DNA of 33,590 nt, taken from Leptofilum sp050292445. Lineage in GTDB: Bacteria; Chloroflexota; Anaerolineae; Promineifilales; Promineifilaceae. A program made the position numbers and the translations under genes. The stretch covers positions 1-33,590 of the forward strand of contig JBNKLQ010000029.1 of the NCBI GenBank assembly GCA_050292445.1, written 5' to 3'. This document shows, in pieces, positions 1-7,243 of this stretch (position 1 is its first letter; each line of letters begins with the position of its first letter). The notes under the pieces were generated by a model. The model saw only the letters and a list, made by a program, of their open reading frames with translations, did not search any database and was not told the DNA's origin.

Positions 1-856
1 CCAAAGAGATGTCATCCCACATTGCCTCGTGATGCGTGTCCATCTGGTGATTAATGCTTACTTGCAAGATTACCGTGATGAGATCATTGGTTGCCACGGC
101 ATCAACAGAAACAAACTGCCAAACATCTAGCGGTTGTACCCAACTTGAGCAAACTGTTGTAGGTAAATTGGGATCATCATCCCCGTTCGTATTGATACAG
201 ATTCGCCCCACATAATTCACTGGATTAACCGAAACGGTTCGATCTTCCTCAGTGCTAGACCAGATTTTTAGCCAGCCGCCGGCACGATAGGTAGTACCCA
301 CTGTGATACCTGTAGAAACTTGTTGCCAAGATCTACCACCAAATAAAACGTACCTAGATTGTTGACCTGAACGAACAAATTGAGGTTGACTGTCCGCTGT
401 ATAATAATCGCCACCACCCCTCCCCCATCCGTCATCCCCAAATTCAAATCCAGGGTTTACCAATAGATTGGGTCCAGACGGAGCTGGGGCTGGCGGGGGT
501 GCAACCACTGGTGGTGGAGCCGTTGCTACTGTGGCCGGAACGGCCGTTGCCGCTACAGTATTCGTCGCCGTTGGCGCACTGGTTGGCGTTTCAGTTGGTG
601 GTTCTTCTGTGGGTGTGGGCGACTGCGTCGCGGTTGGTTCTGGCGTGTCCGTGGAGGTAGCCGTTTCTGTCGGCACGGCCGTTTCCGTTGGCATTTCGGT
701 AGGTTCGGCGGTGTTGGTGGGGGGAACGGCCGTTTCTGTGGCAGCTTCTGTAGCAACGGCCGTTGCCTCAGCCACTTCTGCGGCCGGTGCCTCCCCACAG
801 CCAACGACAAACATTAACAAACAACAAAGAGCAAGGATGTGATGAACGTTTTTCAC
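1..856 (-). CDS. Lipoprotein with Thr/Pro-rich linker and C-terminal carbohydrate-binding-like domain (partial, 3' end outside window)
   Basis: The reading frame is open from a GTG at 856 to the left edge of the window, about 285 codons, so the C terminus is missing. A GAGGGAG ribosome site lies about 8 bases upstream of the GTG. Residues 1-19 are a short hydrophobic signal ending in a lipobox (VVGC, Cys20), so the mature protein should be lipid-anchored outside the membrane. Residues 21 to about 125 are a low-complexity linker rich in Thr, Pro, Glu and Ala, and contain four copies of the ACGGCCGT palindrome. A globular part follows, starting with NLLVNPGFEFG, a beginning typical of family 4/9-type jelly-roll carbohydrate-binding modules. 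It ends the visible part with MWDDISL, also usual in such modules. The substrate cannot be told. ORFs on the other strand here are shadows of the repetitive linker. Confidence 0.85.
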   Translation of the reverse strand, partial: MKNVHHILALCCLLMFVVGCGEAPAAEVAEATAVATEAATETAVPPTNTAEPTEMPTETAVPTETATSTDTPEPTATQSPTPTEEPPTETPTSAPTATNTVAATAVPATVATAPPPVVAPPPAPAPSGPNLLVNPGFEFGDDGWGRGGGDYYTADSQPQFVRSGQQSRYVLFGGRSWQQVSTGITVGTTYRAGGWLKIWSSTEEDRTVSVNPVNYVGRICINTNGDDDPNLPTTVCSSWVQPLDVWQFVSVDAVATNDLITVILQVSINHQMDTHHEAMWDDISL

Positions 857-952
857 TGATAGGTCTCCCTCAAATTGGCCAATAAATCGCAGGCATTTTA
901 GCATAAGTAAACGAGGACGGCAGTGATAAATGTCATCTCTGTAAATTCAGTC

Positions 953-983
953 TTGACTCTAAAGCTGCTTGAGACTTTATAAT
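953..983 (+). promoter_or_regulatory. MerR-type promoter with 19-bp spacer
   Basis: TTGACT (953-958) and a perfect TATAAT (978-983) are separated by 19 bp, the over-long spacer typical of promoters activated by MerR-family proteins, which twist the DNA. The spacer contains an imperfect dyad, GACTC at 955-959 and GAGAC at 971-975. It lies 36 bases upstream of the MerR gene, suggesting autoregulation of the downstream unit. Confidence 0.65.
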
Positions 984-1019
984 GAGGCACATCACGGAAA
1001 AAAGGCGGTATGGTAGACA

Positions 1020-1877
1020 ATGTTCAAAATTGGTGAATTTTCTAAAATAGCCCAGGTACCTATTAGCCAACTGCGTTACTACGACGAAATTGGCCTACTC
1101 CACCCGGCAAAAGTGGATGAGTGGACGGGTTATCGTTACTACAGTGCACAGCAGCTATCTGAGCTGAATCGCATTCTTGCCTTAAAAGACCTGGGGCTTT
1201 CCCTGGACCAGATCGACAGAATGTTGGGTGATGCCATTCCTACAGAGGAAATTCGCGGCATGTTTGCCCTAAAAAAGGCACAGGCAGAACAGGCTTTACG
1301 AGACGAACTGGCCAGATTGCGCTCTATCGAAGCCCGTTTACAACAGCTAGAGACAGGGGATCAAATCGACAAATTTGATATTGTGCTGAAATCGGTACCT
1401 GAACAGGATTTTCTGGCGCTGCGCAAGCAATGTTCTTCTTTTGAAGCTGCCAGCCTGACGCTCCTGGAGATGCACAAAGCATTGCCTCGCACCGTTGGCA
1501 AGAGCAACATGGGCACCTTCACTGCCATCGTGCATAACGAAGGGTATCCCAACAACCAGGTCGATCTAGAAATGGGTATTGTCATCACCGGGGAATTCAA
1601 CCAAACATTGACGCTGCCCAGCGGTCAGCAAATGCGTATGCGCACCTTGCCAGCAGTAAACACAATGGTTACATCCGTTCAGGTTGGCCCCCCGGACATG
1701 TCGCTCTCCTGCCGGGCCGCTATGGCCACCTGGGTTGAGTCTAATGGCTATGAATTTGCGGGAAACGGCCGTGAACTATTCATCGTGCCCCCCCTGCCAG
1801 GCAAAGAGCATGAAACCGTGCTAGAAATTCAATACCCTGTCGTTCGGCAAAACAACCCGGCTCAATTACTCGCTTAA
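1020..1877 (+). CDS. MerR-family regulator with GyrI-like effector-binding domain
   Basis: This is a 285-residue transcription regulator of the BmrR/BltR type. Residues 1-70 form the winged-helix DNA-binding domain: FKIGEFSKIAQVPISQLRYY, then DEIGLLHPA and the GYRYYS wing. A coiled-coil dimerisation helix covers about residues 80-115, and residues 120-280 look like the GyrI/AraC effector-binding fold that senses small hydrophobic ligands in this family. The start at 1020 gives the canonical N terminus; the ribosome site is weak (GGCGG, about 12 bases upstream). The promoter in front has the 19-bp spacer expected for a MerR target, so self-activation is likely. The SRPBCC and dehydrogenase genes downstream may be in the same unit. 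The ligand is not known. Confidence 0.92.
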   Translation: MFKIGEFSKIAQVPISQLRYYDEIGLLHPAKVDEWTGYRYYSAQQLSELNRILALKDLGLSLDQIDRMLGDAIPTEEIRGMFALKKAQAEQALRDELARLRSIEARLQQLETGDQIDKFDIVLKSVPEQDFLALRKQCSSFEAASLTLLEMHKALPRTVGKSNMGTFTAIVHNEGYPNNQVDLEMGIVITGEFNQTLTLPSGQQMRMRTLPAVNTMVTSVQVGPPDMSLSCRAAMATWVESNGYEFAGNGRELFIVPPLPGKEHETVLEIQYPVVRQNNPAQLLA

Positions 1878-1986
1878 ACCGAACCATTTTGTGAACCAAC
1901 AGCATATAGCAGTCCATTCCGGCAACCGGCCGGAGGCATTGCCCTGCTGTAATTTTTAATCAACTTTAACCTGTGGAGGTAAAAAA

Positions 1987-2490
1987 ATGACAACTATTAT
2001 TCGTGAAATCAGCATTGATGCTCCCGTACAGAAAGTATGGTCCATCCTGGCTGACTTTGGTGGCATCTACAAATTTAACCCCGGTGTCTCCAAATCGTAT
2101 AGCACGTCTTCGACCAACGAGGGTGTAGGCGCGACACGTCACTGCGATCTGCTGCCCGCTGGCTCCGTTGAAGAACGGATCATCGAATGGCACGACGGCC
2201 GTGATTACAAGATTGAAATCTATGCCGGCAAAGGCACACCACCGTTCAAAACGGCCGTTGGGCATCTCAAAGTTTTACCAGATGGCAGCAGAACGAAGGT
2301 ATCCATGCACTTTCATTACAGCCTAAAATTTGGGCCTATCGGCAGCCTGATGGACCGGCTGTTGGTTAAGAAACAGTTCAGCAAAGCGGTGCCGGGGATT
2401 CTGGTGGGATTAAAGCATTACGCCGAAACCGGGGAAATGGTGGATGGAAAAGTTCGACTGGACAGGCAATTGGTTACGGCCGTTGCTTAA
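1987..2490 (+). CDS. SRPBCC-family (polyketide cyclase/START-like) protein
   Basis: A 167-residue protein with a clear GGAGG ribosome site before the ATG. The opening (REISIDAPVQKVWSILADFGG) is the typical first strand and helix of the SRPBCC/Bet v1 fold, and the rest shows the expected alternating strands with a long C-terminal helix around residues 118-150. Such proteins enclose a hydrophobic cavity and bind or modify lipids and aromatic compounds. There is no signal peptide, so it should be cytoplasmic. It lies 109 bases after the MerR gene and 70 bases before the dehydrogenase, so the three may form a unit responding to a hydrophobic compound. The particular ligand or reaction cannot be deduced. 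Confidence 0.88.
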   Translation: MTTIIREISIDAPVQKVWSILADFGGIYKFNPGVSKSYSTSSTNEGVGATRHCDLLPAGSVEERIIEWHDGRDYKIEIYAGKGTPPFKTAVGHLKVLPDGSRTKVSMHFHYSLKFGPIGSLMDRLLVKKQFSKAVPGILVGLKHYAETGEMVDGKVRLDRQLVTAVA

Positions 2491-2513
2491 TCACACTCAT
2501 TCATAATCAATGT

Positions 2514-2537
2514 CAGGACTTGGCTTTCTGAGTCCTG
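2514..2537 (+). other. Small stem-loop before the dehydrogenase gene
   Basis: CAGGACT (2514-2520) and AGTCCTG (2531-2537) form a perfect 7-bp stem with a 10-base loop, between the SRPBCC stop codon and the dehydrogenase ribosome site. There is no T-tract, so it is probably not a strong terminator; a processing or translation-modulating role is possible but unproven. Confidence 0.45.
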
Positions 2538-2560
2538 ATAACCTAAAAATTGGAGAAAAA

Positions 2561-3373
2561 ATGAACAACCAAACATTTAAACAAAAATACGGCCCCTGGG
2601 CCTTAATAACTGGTGCTTCTTCAGGCATTGGTGCTGAATTTGCCCGACACTTAGCAGCCAAAGGTCTAAATGTCGTCATCGCTGCGCGACGCAAAGAGCG
2701 CCTGGATACTTTAGCCCGCGACATCAAACAAAAATATGGCGTCAAAACGCGTACCATTGCGGTGGACCTCACTGCACCTGATTATCTGACGCGTATCCAG
2801 GCAGAAACAAAAGATCTGGAAATCGGGTTATTAGTCAATAACGCTGGGGCAGGCGTACCGGGGGCCTTTCTCAAGCAAAGTCTCCAATCTCGTACCAAGG
2901 TAGTGCACCTCAACGTAACCGCCCCCATGCAGCTAGCCTACCATTTTGGTCAACAGATGGCCCAGCGAGGTCACGGTGGGATTCTGCTCGTTTCCTCCAT
3001 TAGCGGCTACATGGGCACGCCCTACATGTCCAACTATGCCGCCACCAAAGCGTATCTGCTCACTTTGGGTGAGGGTTTAAATGTTGAGCTAAAGCCGCAC
3101 GGGATTGATGTAACAGTCCTCGTGCCTGGCGCAACCCGAACAGAAATGGCCGAAGCAGACGGCACTGACATGAGTAAAATCCCGATGACCTGGATGGATG
3201 CAGGCCCCGTGGCGGCAAGTGCCCTGCAAGCGTTAGGCAAGAAAACGGTTGTTGTTCCTGGGGCTATGAACAAGGTAATGGCTTTCATGATGACGCGCCT
3301 AATGCCCCGAAAATCTGCCTCTGGCATGTTTGGCGGCATGATGAAAAAGGCAATGGACCCGGCGATTGTGTAA
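2561..3373 (+). CDS. Short-chain dehydrogenase/reductase (SDR)
   Basis: The chosen ATG at 2561 has GGAG seven bases upstream; an in-frame ATG at 2510 has no such site and would add 17 unconserved residues. The 270-residue product is a classical SDR. It has the cofactor-binding TGASSGIG at residues 17-24, NNAG near residue 92, a catalytic Ser in LLVSSISG and the YAATK Tyr/Lys pair about 13 residues later. ARRKERL after the second strand suggests NADP(H) preference, because basic residues there usually bind the 2'-phosphate. It resembles the DltE/hydroxysteroid-dehydrogenase-like branch, which acts on ketone or alcohol groups of hydrophobic substrates. It follows the SRPBCC gene on the same strand. 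The substrate is unknown. Confidence 0.93.
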   Translation: MNNQTFKQKYGPWALITGASSGIGAEFARHLAAKGLNVVIAARRKERLDTLARDIKQKYGVKTRTIAVDLTAPDYLTRIQAETKDLEIGLLVNNAGAGVPGAFLKQSLQSRTKVVHLNVTAPMQLAYHFGQQMAQRGHGGILLVSSISGYMGTPYMSNYAATKAYLLTLGEGLNVELKPHGIDVTVLVPGATRTEMAEADGTDMSKIPMTWMDAGPVAASALQALGKKTVVVPGAMNKVMAFMMTRLMPRKSASGMFGGMMKKAMDPAIV

Positions 3374-3420
3374 TCCCTCTGCCCAAAACCAAGGCTTCGA
3401 TTTTTCTGTTTTATAAAGAA

Positions 3421-3455
3421 CCCACTATTTGTTGCCAACTACAACAAATAGTGGG
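3421..3455 (+). terminator. Strong hairpin downstream of the dehydrogenase gene
   Basis: CCCACTATTTGTTG (3421-3434) pairs perfectly with 3442-3455 over 14 bp with a 7-base loop. It starts 48 bases after the dehydrogenase stop. No T-run follows, so it may act as an mRNA-stabilising 3' end rather than an intrinsic terminator. Confidence 0.5.
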
Positions 3456-3598
3456 CTGAAGCGTATATATCTTTGTCGAGTGCTACTGTTCAGGGACAGC
3501 AGCAGCCTCTTTTTATACAGTTTGTCCCGGTGGAGGCTGGCTATGATTCACAACGCTTCGCCATAACGATCCATTATTCCGCAATTAAATTAGGTGGA

Positions 3599-3631
3599 AC
3601 GGCCGTACCTATTGAACGGCCGTCTTTTTTT
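3599..3631 (+). terminator. Terminator-like hairpin made of two ACGGCCGT palindromes plus T7
   Basis: Copies at 3599-3606 and 3616-3623 can pair into an 8-bp GC-rich stem with a 9-base loop, followed by C and seven Ts (3625-3631). That is the layout of an intrinsic terminator on the + strand. It lies only 25 bases before the next start codon, so it either ends the upstream unit or acts as a leader attenuator for the gene at 3656. Confidence 0.6.
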
Positions 3632-3655
3632 GCTTACAACAAGGAGTAATGAATC

Positions 3656-4354
3656 ATGAAGCTCGATTGTCCCAAATGTGCTGCCGAAATTCCGGCTGAA
3701 AATATGAACCTGGATCGCATGGTAGCCAAATGTGCCAAATGCCATTCCGTTTTTAGCTTTGCTGAACGGGTAAGTACAGTAAAAGCAAAGCTGCCTGCGC
3801 CACAACCTGACAAAATCATTGTAGAAAACTTAGGCGGCCAGTTAACATTACGCTGGCATTGGTTTAACTGGCATATTCTACTTGTCACTGGCTTTGCTGT
3901 TTTTTGGAATGGCATCATGTTTTTTGGTTTTGGCGGTGCAATTTTTAGCGGGGAAGCAGATTTCTTCGCTGTTTTCCCCTTCATCCTTTTCCCCCATTTC
4001 TGGGTCGGTTTGGCAATGATCTACTATGCCATCAGTGGCTACATCAACAAAACAACAGTGAATGTGGATTATGATCAGCTAACCGTGCGGCATGGGCCTT
4101 TGCCCTGGTGGGGAAACAGGCACATTGAACCATCACATATTGTGCAGCTCTACAGCAAAGAAAACCGGTCTAACTACCGCAGAAACAACGTATGGTCGGG
4201 CAATTTTGAAGTTCACGCTATCTTAAAACAGGGCAAACATCAGAAGCTGCTGTCTGGATTGGACTCTTCTGAACACGCGCTTTTTGTGGAACAAACAATT
4301 GAAGAACACTTAAGCATTGCCGATTATCCGGTACGCGGCGAATACGGCCGTTAA
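3656..4354 (+). CDS. Zinc-ribbon membrane protein of unknown function
   Basis: A 232-residue protein with AAGGAG before its ATG. Residues 5-32 hold CPKC and CAKC pairs, a zinc-ribbon of the MJ0042 kind, whose ligands would be Cys5, Cys8, Cys26 and Cys29. Two hydrophobic segments follow, about residues 72-100 and 103-129. The C-terminal 100 residues are soluble, with an alternating strand pattern (NVDYDQLTVRHGPLPWWGNR) that may be a PH-like domain such as those in small bacterial membrane proteins. A hairpin terminator-like structure lies just upstream and a 14-bp hairpin just downstream, so it is probably monocistronic. I do not recognise a characterised homologue. Either membrane stress sensing or a structural role would fit, but neither is shown. 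Confidence 0.8.
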   Translation: MKLDCPKCAAEIPAENMNLDRMVAKCAKCHSVFSFAERVSTVKAKLPAPQPDKIIVENLGGQLTLRWHWFNWHILLVTGFAVFWNGIMFFGFGGAIFSGEADFFAVFPFILFPHFWVGLAMIYYAISGYINKTTVNVDYDQLTVRHGPLPWWGNRHIEPSHIVQLYSKENRSNYRRNNVWSGNFEVHAILKQGKHQKLLSGLDSSEHALFVEQTIEEHLSIADYPVRGEYGR

Positions 4355-4363
4355 CAGCAAAGC

Positions 4364-4406
4364 GATGCGTGATGTGTAATTTAGTTTTGGTCACACATCA
4401 CGCATC
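4364..4406. repeat. GATGCGTGA-type intergenic hairpin repeat
   Basis: A perfect 14-bp inverted repeat, GATGCGTGATGTGT (4364-4377) with its complement at 4393-4406, loop 15 bases. It begins 10 bases after the stop of the zinc-ribbon gene. The same GATGCGTGA word forms a second hairpin at the right end of the window (33526-33563), so this looks like a dispersed repeat that can also act as a transcript end. Confidence 0.65.
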
Positions 4407-4522
4407 ATTTGGCCACAAATCCCCAAAGAACCGTCCAAAATAAAGCAATATTGTGCAAGACAACGGAGGGGAATTCGTGTTACAGTAGGCACTTCAACAA
4501 ATGCTGACGTGGGCAAAACAGG

Positions 4523-5344
4523 ATGAACACAAACGACAGAACCAAATTTTGGCACAATGCCCAGCTTGATATGAGCTTGCTGCACGCCTTCCATCGTGAA
4601 TATGCTTATCCACGCCACGGGCACGACCATTACGTGGTCTGCCTCATCGAGCGCGGCGTGCAGTCATTCACGCACAAGGGAACCAAATATGTCACCCCGC
4701 CCAGCGGCTTGATTTTGATCAACCCCGGCATTGTCCATACGGGCGAGCCAGCTACCGAACAGGGCTTTCAGATGCGCTCACTTTACCCCACAGAAATGCA
4801 TATGCAAACGGCCGTTCACCAACTCACCGGCCACCACAATGCCATCCCCTACTTCCGGGATGTACGCATTGATGATCCAGATGTTACACACAGCGTTTGG
4901 GCACTGCATGACGCCCTTATCAACGGCACAAGCCCGCTGGAAATTGAATCCCGCTTCATCGCTACACTGATCCAGCTCATTAAACGATATGGCGAGGTAC
5001 GTTCGGCGGAACGGCCGTTTAGCCAAGAACGTGATGCCGTGCGCCTCGCCAGACAATATCTCGAAGACAATTTCGCCCAACGCATTAGCCTCAGCGATCT
5101 GGCAGAACAGGTTGCGTTAAGCCCCTACCACCTGCTGCGCGTCTTCCATGCTGAAGTTGGCTTACCGCCACACACCTACCTACAAGATGTGCGCATCCGT
5201 CGGGCGCAGCGCCTAATCGAACTGGGATACACGTTGGCCGACGCGGCGCTGGAAGTTGGCTTCAGCAGCCAAAGCCACCTCACCCGCCGCTTCAAGCAAA
5301 TTGTCGGCGTAACACCCGGCCAATACGCTAACCAAATTCAATAA
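4523..5344 (+). CDS. AraC-family transcriptional regulator
   Basis: A 273-residue regulator. Residues 15-95 are the cupin-like AraC ligand-binding arm (HGHDHYVVCLIERGVQSF, then GLILINPGIVHTGEP). Residues 170-270 carry the paired helix-turn-helix domain: a first HTH in ISLSDLAEQVALSPYHLLRVF and the family signature near DAALEVGFSSQSHLTRRFK with VTPGQY at the end. It stands 51 bases in front of the LysE-type exporter on the same strand. That is a common pairing in which an AraC protein controls an amino-acid exporter, so the exporter and the DUF2000 gene are its probable targets. The effector is not known. The ribosome site is weak (CAGG), and 4523 is chosen because it gives the usual N-terminal length. 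Confidence 0.92.
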   Translation: MNTNDRTKFWHNAQLDMSLLHAFHREYAYPRHGHDHYVVCLIERGVQSFTHKGTKYVTPPSGLILINPGIVHTGEPATEQGFQMRSLYPTEMHMQTAVHQLTGHHNAIPYFRDVRIDDPDVTHSVWALHDALINGTSPLEIESRFIATLIQLIKRYGEVRSAERPFSQERDAVRLARQYLEDNFAQRISLSDLAEQVALSPYHLLRVFHAEVGLPPHTYLQDVRIRRAQRLIELGYTLADAALEVGFSSQSHLTRRFKQIVGVTPGQYANQIQ

Positions 5345-5395
5345 CACAGCCGAGGACTGCCAATCTTGACGCTAATCTACTAGAGGAATTCCCCC

Positions 5396-5992
5396 ATGAC
5401 AATCCAACTAGTCATTGCCTGGTTTTTTACCTTCTTCCCCATCACCATTAGCCCTGGCCCGGCCAATTTACTGCTTTCTTCCACATCGGCGCAGGTAGGC
5501 ACCCGCTGCACCCTGCCCCTGATGTGGGGCATTGTCGTTGTGTTTGCCGTGCAAATTGCTGTTATTGGTATTGGCATTGGCCAGATTCTATTCCGATACC
5601 CCGAACTATTTACTGTTTTCAAGATTTTGGGCGCACTTTATCTGCTTTATCTGGCGCTGCAATTTTTCCGTTCTTCTGGACTAAAGAAAACCAGTGAGGC
5701 GGTGAAGCTTGGCTTTCGTGAAGGGGCAGTGCTGCAATTTTTCAACGCCAAGGCGCTCACTGTGCCGCTTATCATGTATACGCAATTTCTAGACCAAGCC
5801 ACATCCACCCAGTCACAAATCATTGTGCTAACCATTGCTCTGTTTGGCCTGATAATCGGCAGTTTGCTGGCTTGGATCATAGGCGGCAGCTTGTTACAGC
5901 GCGTTTTCCAATCTGAGTTTGGCATAAAGTGGCAAGGTAAATTTTTTGGCATTCTGTTGGCTGGCGTTGCCATTTGGATTTTGTTCCGCTAA
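5396..5992 (+). CDS. LysE/RhtB-family amino-acid exporter
   Basis: A 198-residue integral membrane protein with an AGAGGA ribosome site. It has the LysE/RhtB hallmarks: an N-terminal helix ending in the conserved PGPANLL (residues 17-23), a helix with Gly-rich face (MWGIVVVFAVQIAVIGIGIG), KILGALYLLYLALQFFRSS in the third segment, and FFNAKALTVPL where the family has its FxNPK motif. In the family the last motif carries Pro, so NAKA is a small departure. About six membrane segments are expected. Family members export amino acids or related small molecules by proton antiport. The AraC regulator upstream and the DUF2000 gene 30 bases downstream likely belong to the same unit. Confidence 0.93.
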   Translation: MTIQLVIAWFFTFFPITISPGPANLLLSSTSAQVGTRCTLPLMWGIVVVFAVQIAVIGIGIGQILFRYPELFTVFKILGALYLLYLALQFFRSSGLKKTSEAVKLGFREGAVLQFFNAKALTVPLIMYTQFLDQATSTQSQIIVLTIALFGLIIGSLLAWIIGGSLLQRVFQSEFGIKWQGKFFGILLAGVAIWILFR

Positions 5993-6022
5993 AACTCAGC
6001 TCAAAAAAGGTAGGATAACCCG

Positions 6023-6433
6023 ATGGAGTTTTCCACAAAATTTGCAATTGTTGTAGCAGAAGATTTAGAGGTGTGGCAAAAGCTTAATGTCGTTACCTTC
6101 TTGACCTCAGGGATCGTTGGGGATACAGCGGACATCATTGGCGAAGAATATAAGGACGCATCTGGGAAAAGTTACGCCCCACTTTGTATTCAACCAGCCG
6201 TGATATTGAAATCAACACGCAGTCGATTATCCACCTTTCTAAAGCGAGCTAATAACCGGGGGGTAAAAACGGCCGTATACATTCAGGATATGTTTGAAAC
6301 TGGCCATGATGCAGCGAATCGGTTGACTGTATTGCAGTATGATACCGATGCCTTACCGTTGGTCGGCATTGCCATTCGCGCAGACAAAAAAGTAGTCGAT
6401 AAGATATTCAAAGGGGCAAAACTTCACGATTAA
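6023..6433 (+). CDS. DUF2000 family protein
   Basis: A 136-residue protein matching the DUF2000 family: KFAIVVAEDLEVWQKLNV at residues 6-23, an early TSGI, and LPLVGIAIRADKKVVDKI near the C terminus. The family is small, soluble and of unknown biochemistry; its members often sit beside LysE-type exporters and AraC or Lrp regulators, exactly as here. It lies 30 bases after the exporter stop, with a GGTAGGA ribosome site. A role in handling the exported compound is an inference from that context only. There is no signal peptide or membrane segment. Confidence 0.82.
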   Translation: MEFSTKFAIVVAEDLEVWQKLNVVTFLTSGIVGDTADIIGEEYKDASGKSYAPLCIQPAVILKSTRSRLSTFLKRANNRGVKTAVYIQDMFETGHDAANRLTVLQYDTDALPLVGIAIRADKKVVDKIFKGAKLHD

Positions 6434-6587
6434 GTTGTACTTGTACTCTCCAAACAGCCATTTGACAAACCCGAAATCCCTCATCGCTTGGCACGCCCTC
6501 TGCTTGTTTCCACCAATTTTTGCATTTCTCATCAAAAAAACTTACCCTCATGCGTCTAATTAACCAGAATTAAAATCTGGAGTAAGT

Positions 6588-7148
6588 ATGTCGCATCTGG
6601 ACAATCTGGTACATCGTTGCCAACAAGGCGAACTGGCCGCTTTTTCTGAACTGTTTCAAATGCAGGAAACGGCCGTTTACCGCCTGGCACTTACCATCTT
6701 GCAAAATGAACAGGACGCCGAAGACGCTGTTCAAGATGTCTTCTTGCGCATCTTTGAGCAAATCAAGGGGTACCAGAGGCAATCGTCCTTCAAAACGTGG
6801 CTTACGGCGATCACCGTCAACAGCTGCCGCGACAAGCTGCGTCGCCGCAAAGTGCGCCGGGCTCTCTCGCTGGATTGGTTGCGTGGCCACGCCAGTCACC
6901 ACAACGTTCCCGACGAGGCAGACCAGCGACAGCAGTCACAGCAACTCTGGCATCAGATCAATACCACGCTAGATGACAAACACCGGCTGCCGCTCATTTT
7001 GCACTACCATGAGCGGCTCTCTTGCGCCGAAGTGGCAGACATGTTAGGCATTCGCATCAGTACCGTCTATTCTCGGCTCAACACGGCTCGCCAGCGACTG
7101 CGCGAGCAACTCCAGGCAGAAGCGGAACCATCATTCAAACGGAGCTAA
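6588..7148 (+). CDS. ECF-type RNA polymerase sigma factor
   Basis: A 186-residue sigma-70 family protein of the extracytoplasmic-function group, with a CTGGAGTAAGT ribosome site. Region 2 spans about residues 18-88 (the DAEDAVQDVFLRIFEQI core-binding helix, then SSFKTWLTAITVNSCRD in region 2.3-2.4). Region 4 spans about 125-175 (LPLILHYHERLSCAEVADML, then GIRISTVYSRLNTARQRLR, the -35 recognition HTH). The next gene encodes a zinc-finger membrane protein that is almost certainly its anti-sigma factor. The two giant FtsX permeases and the fused ATPase follow on the same strand, so this factor probably controls the whole 10-kb transporter block. No ECF-type promoter could be recognised upstream with confidence. 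Confidence 0.95.
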   Translation: MSHLDNLVHRCQQGELAAFSELFQMQETAVYRLALTILQNEQDAEDAVQDVFLRIFEQIKGYQRQSSFKTWLTAITVNSCRDKLRRRKVRRALSLDWLRGHASHHNVPDEADQRQQSQQLWHQINTTLDDKHRLPLILHYHERLSCAEVADMLGIRISTVYSRLNTARQRLREQLQAEAEPSFKRS

Positions 7149-7152
7149 GCTA

Positions 7153-7209
7153 ATTTCCCCGGAAACGTTTAGACAAAAGGAACCTTTTGAAAGTAGTTTC
7201 CGGGGAAAT
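7153..7209 (+). promoter_or_regulatory. Nested stem-loop between the sigma and anti-sigma genes
   Basis: ATTTCCCCGGAAAC (7153-7166) pairs perfectly over 14 bp with 7196-7209. The 29-base interior contains a second hairpin, CAAAAG/CTTTTG (7174-7189). It begins just after the sigma stop codon, 34 bases before the anti-sigma GTG. It could limit anti-sigma expression relative to sigma by partial termination or mRNA processing. No T-run follows directly. Confidence 0.6.
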
Positions 7210-7243
7210 GTAAAAAGGTTCATCGAGGTTAATTAGAAAAAAC

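Noticed and set aside
468..842. Long + strand ORF rich in Val/Gly/Ser
   Set aside because: It is the reverse complement of the Thr/Pro linker of the minus-strand lipoprotein, which has a signal peptide, lipobox and ribosome site.
6531..6559. ECF-type promoter (CGTCTAA at 6553) before the sigma gene
   Set aside because: No GGAAC-like -35 element at the proper distance.
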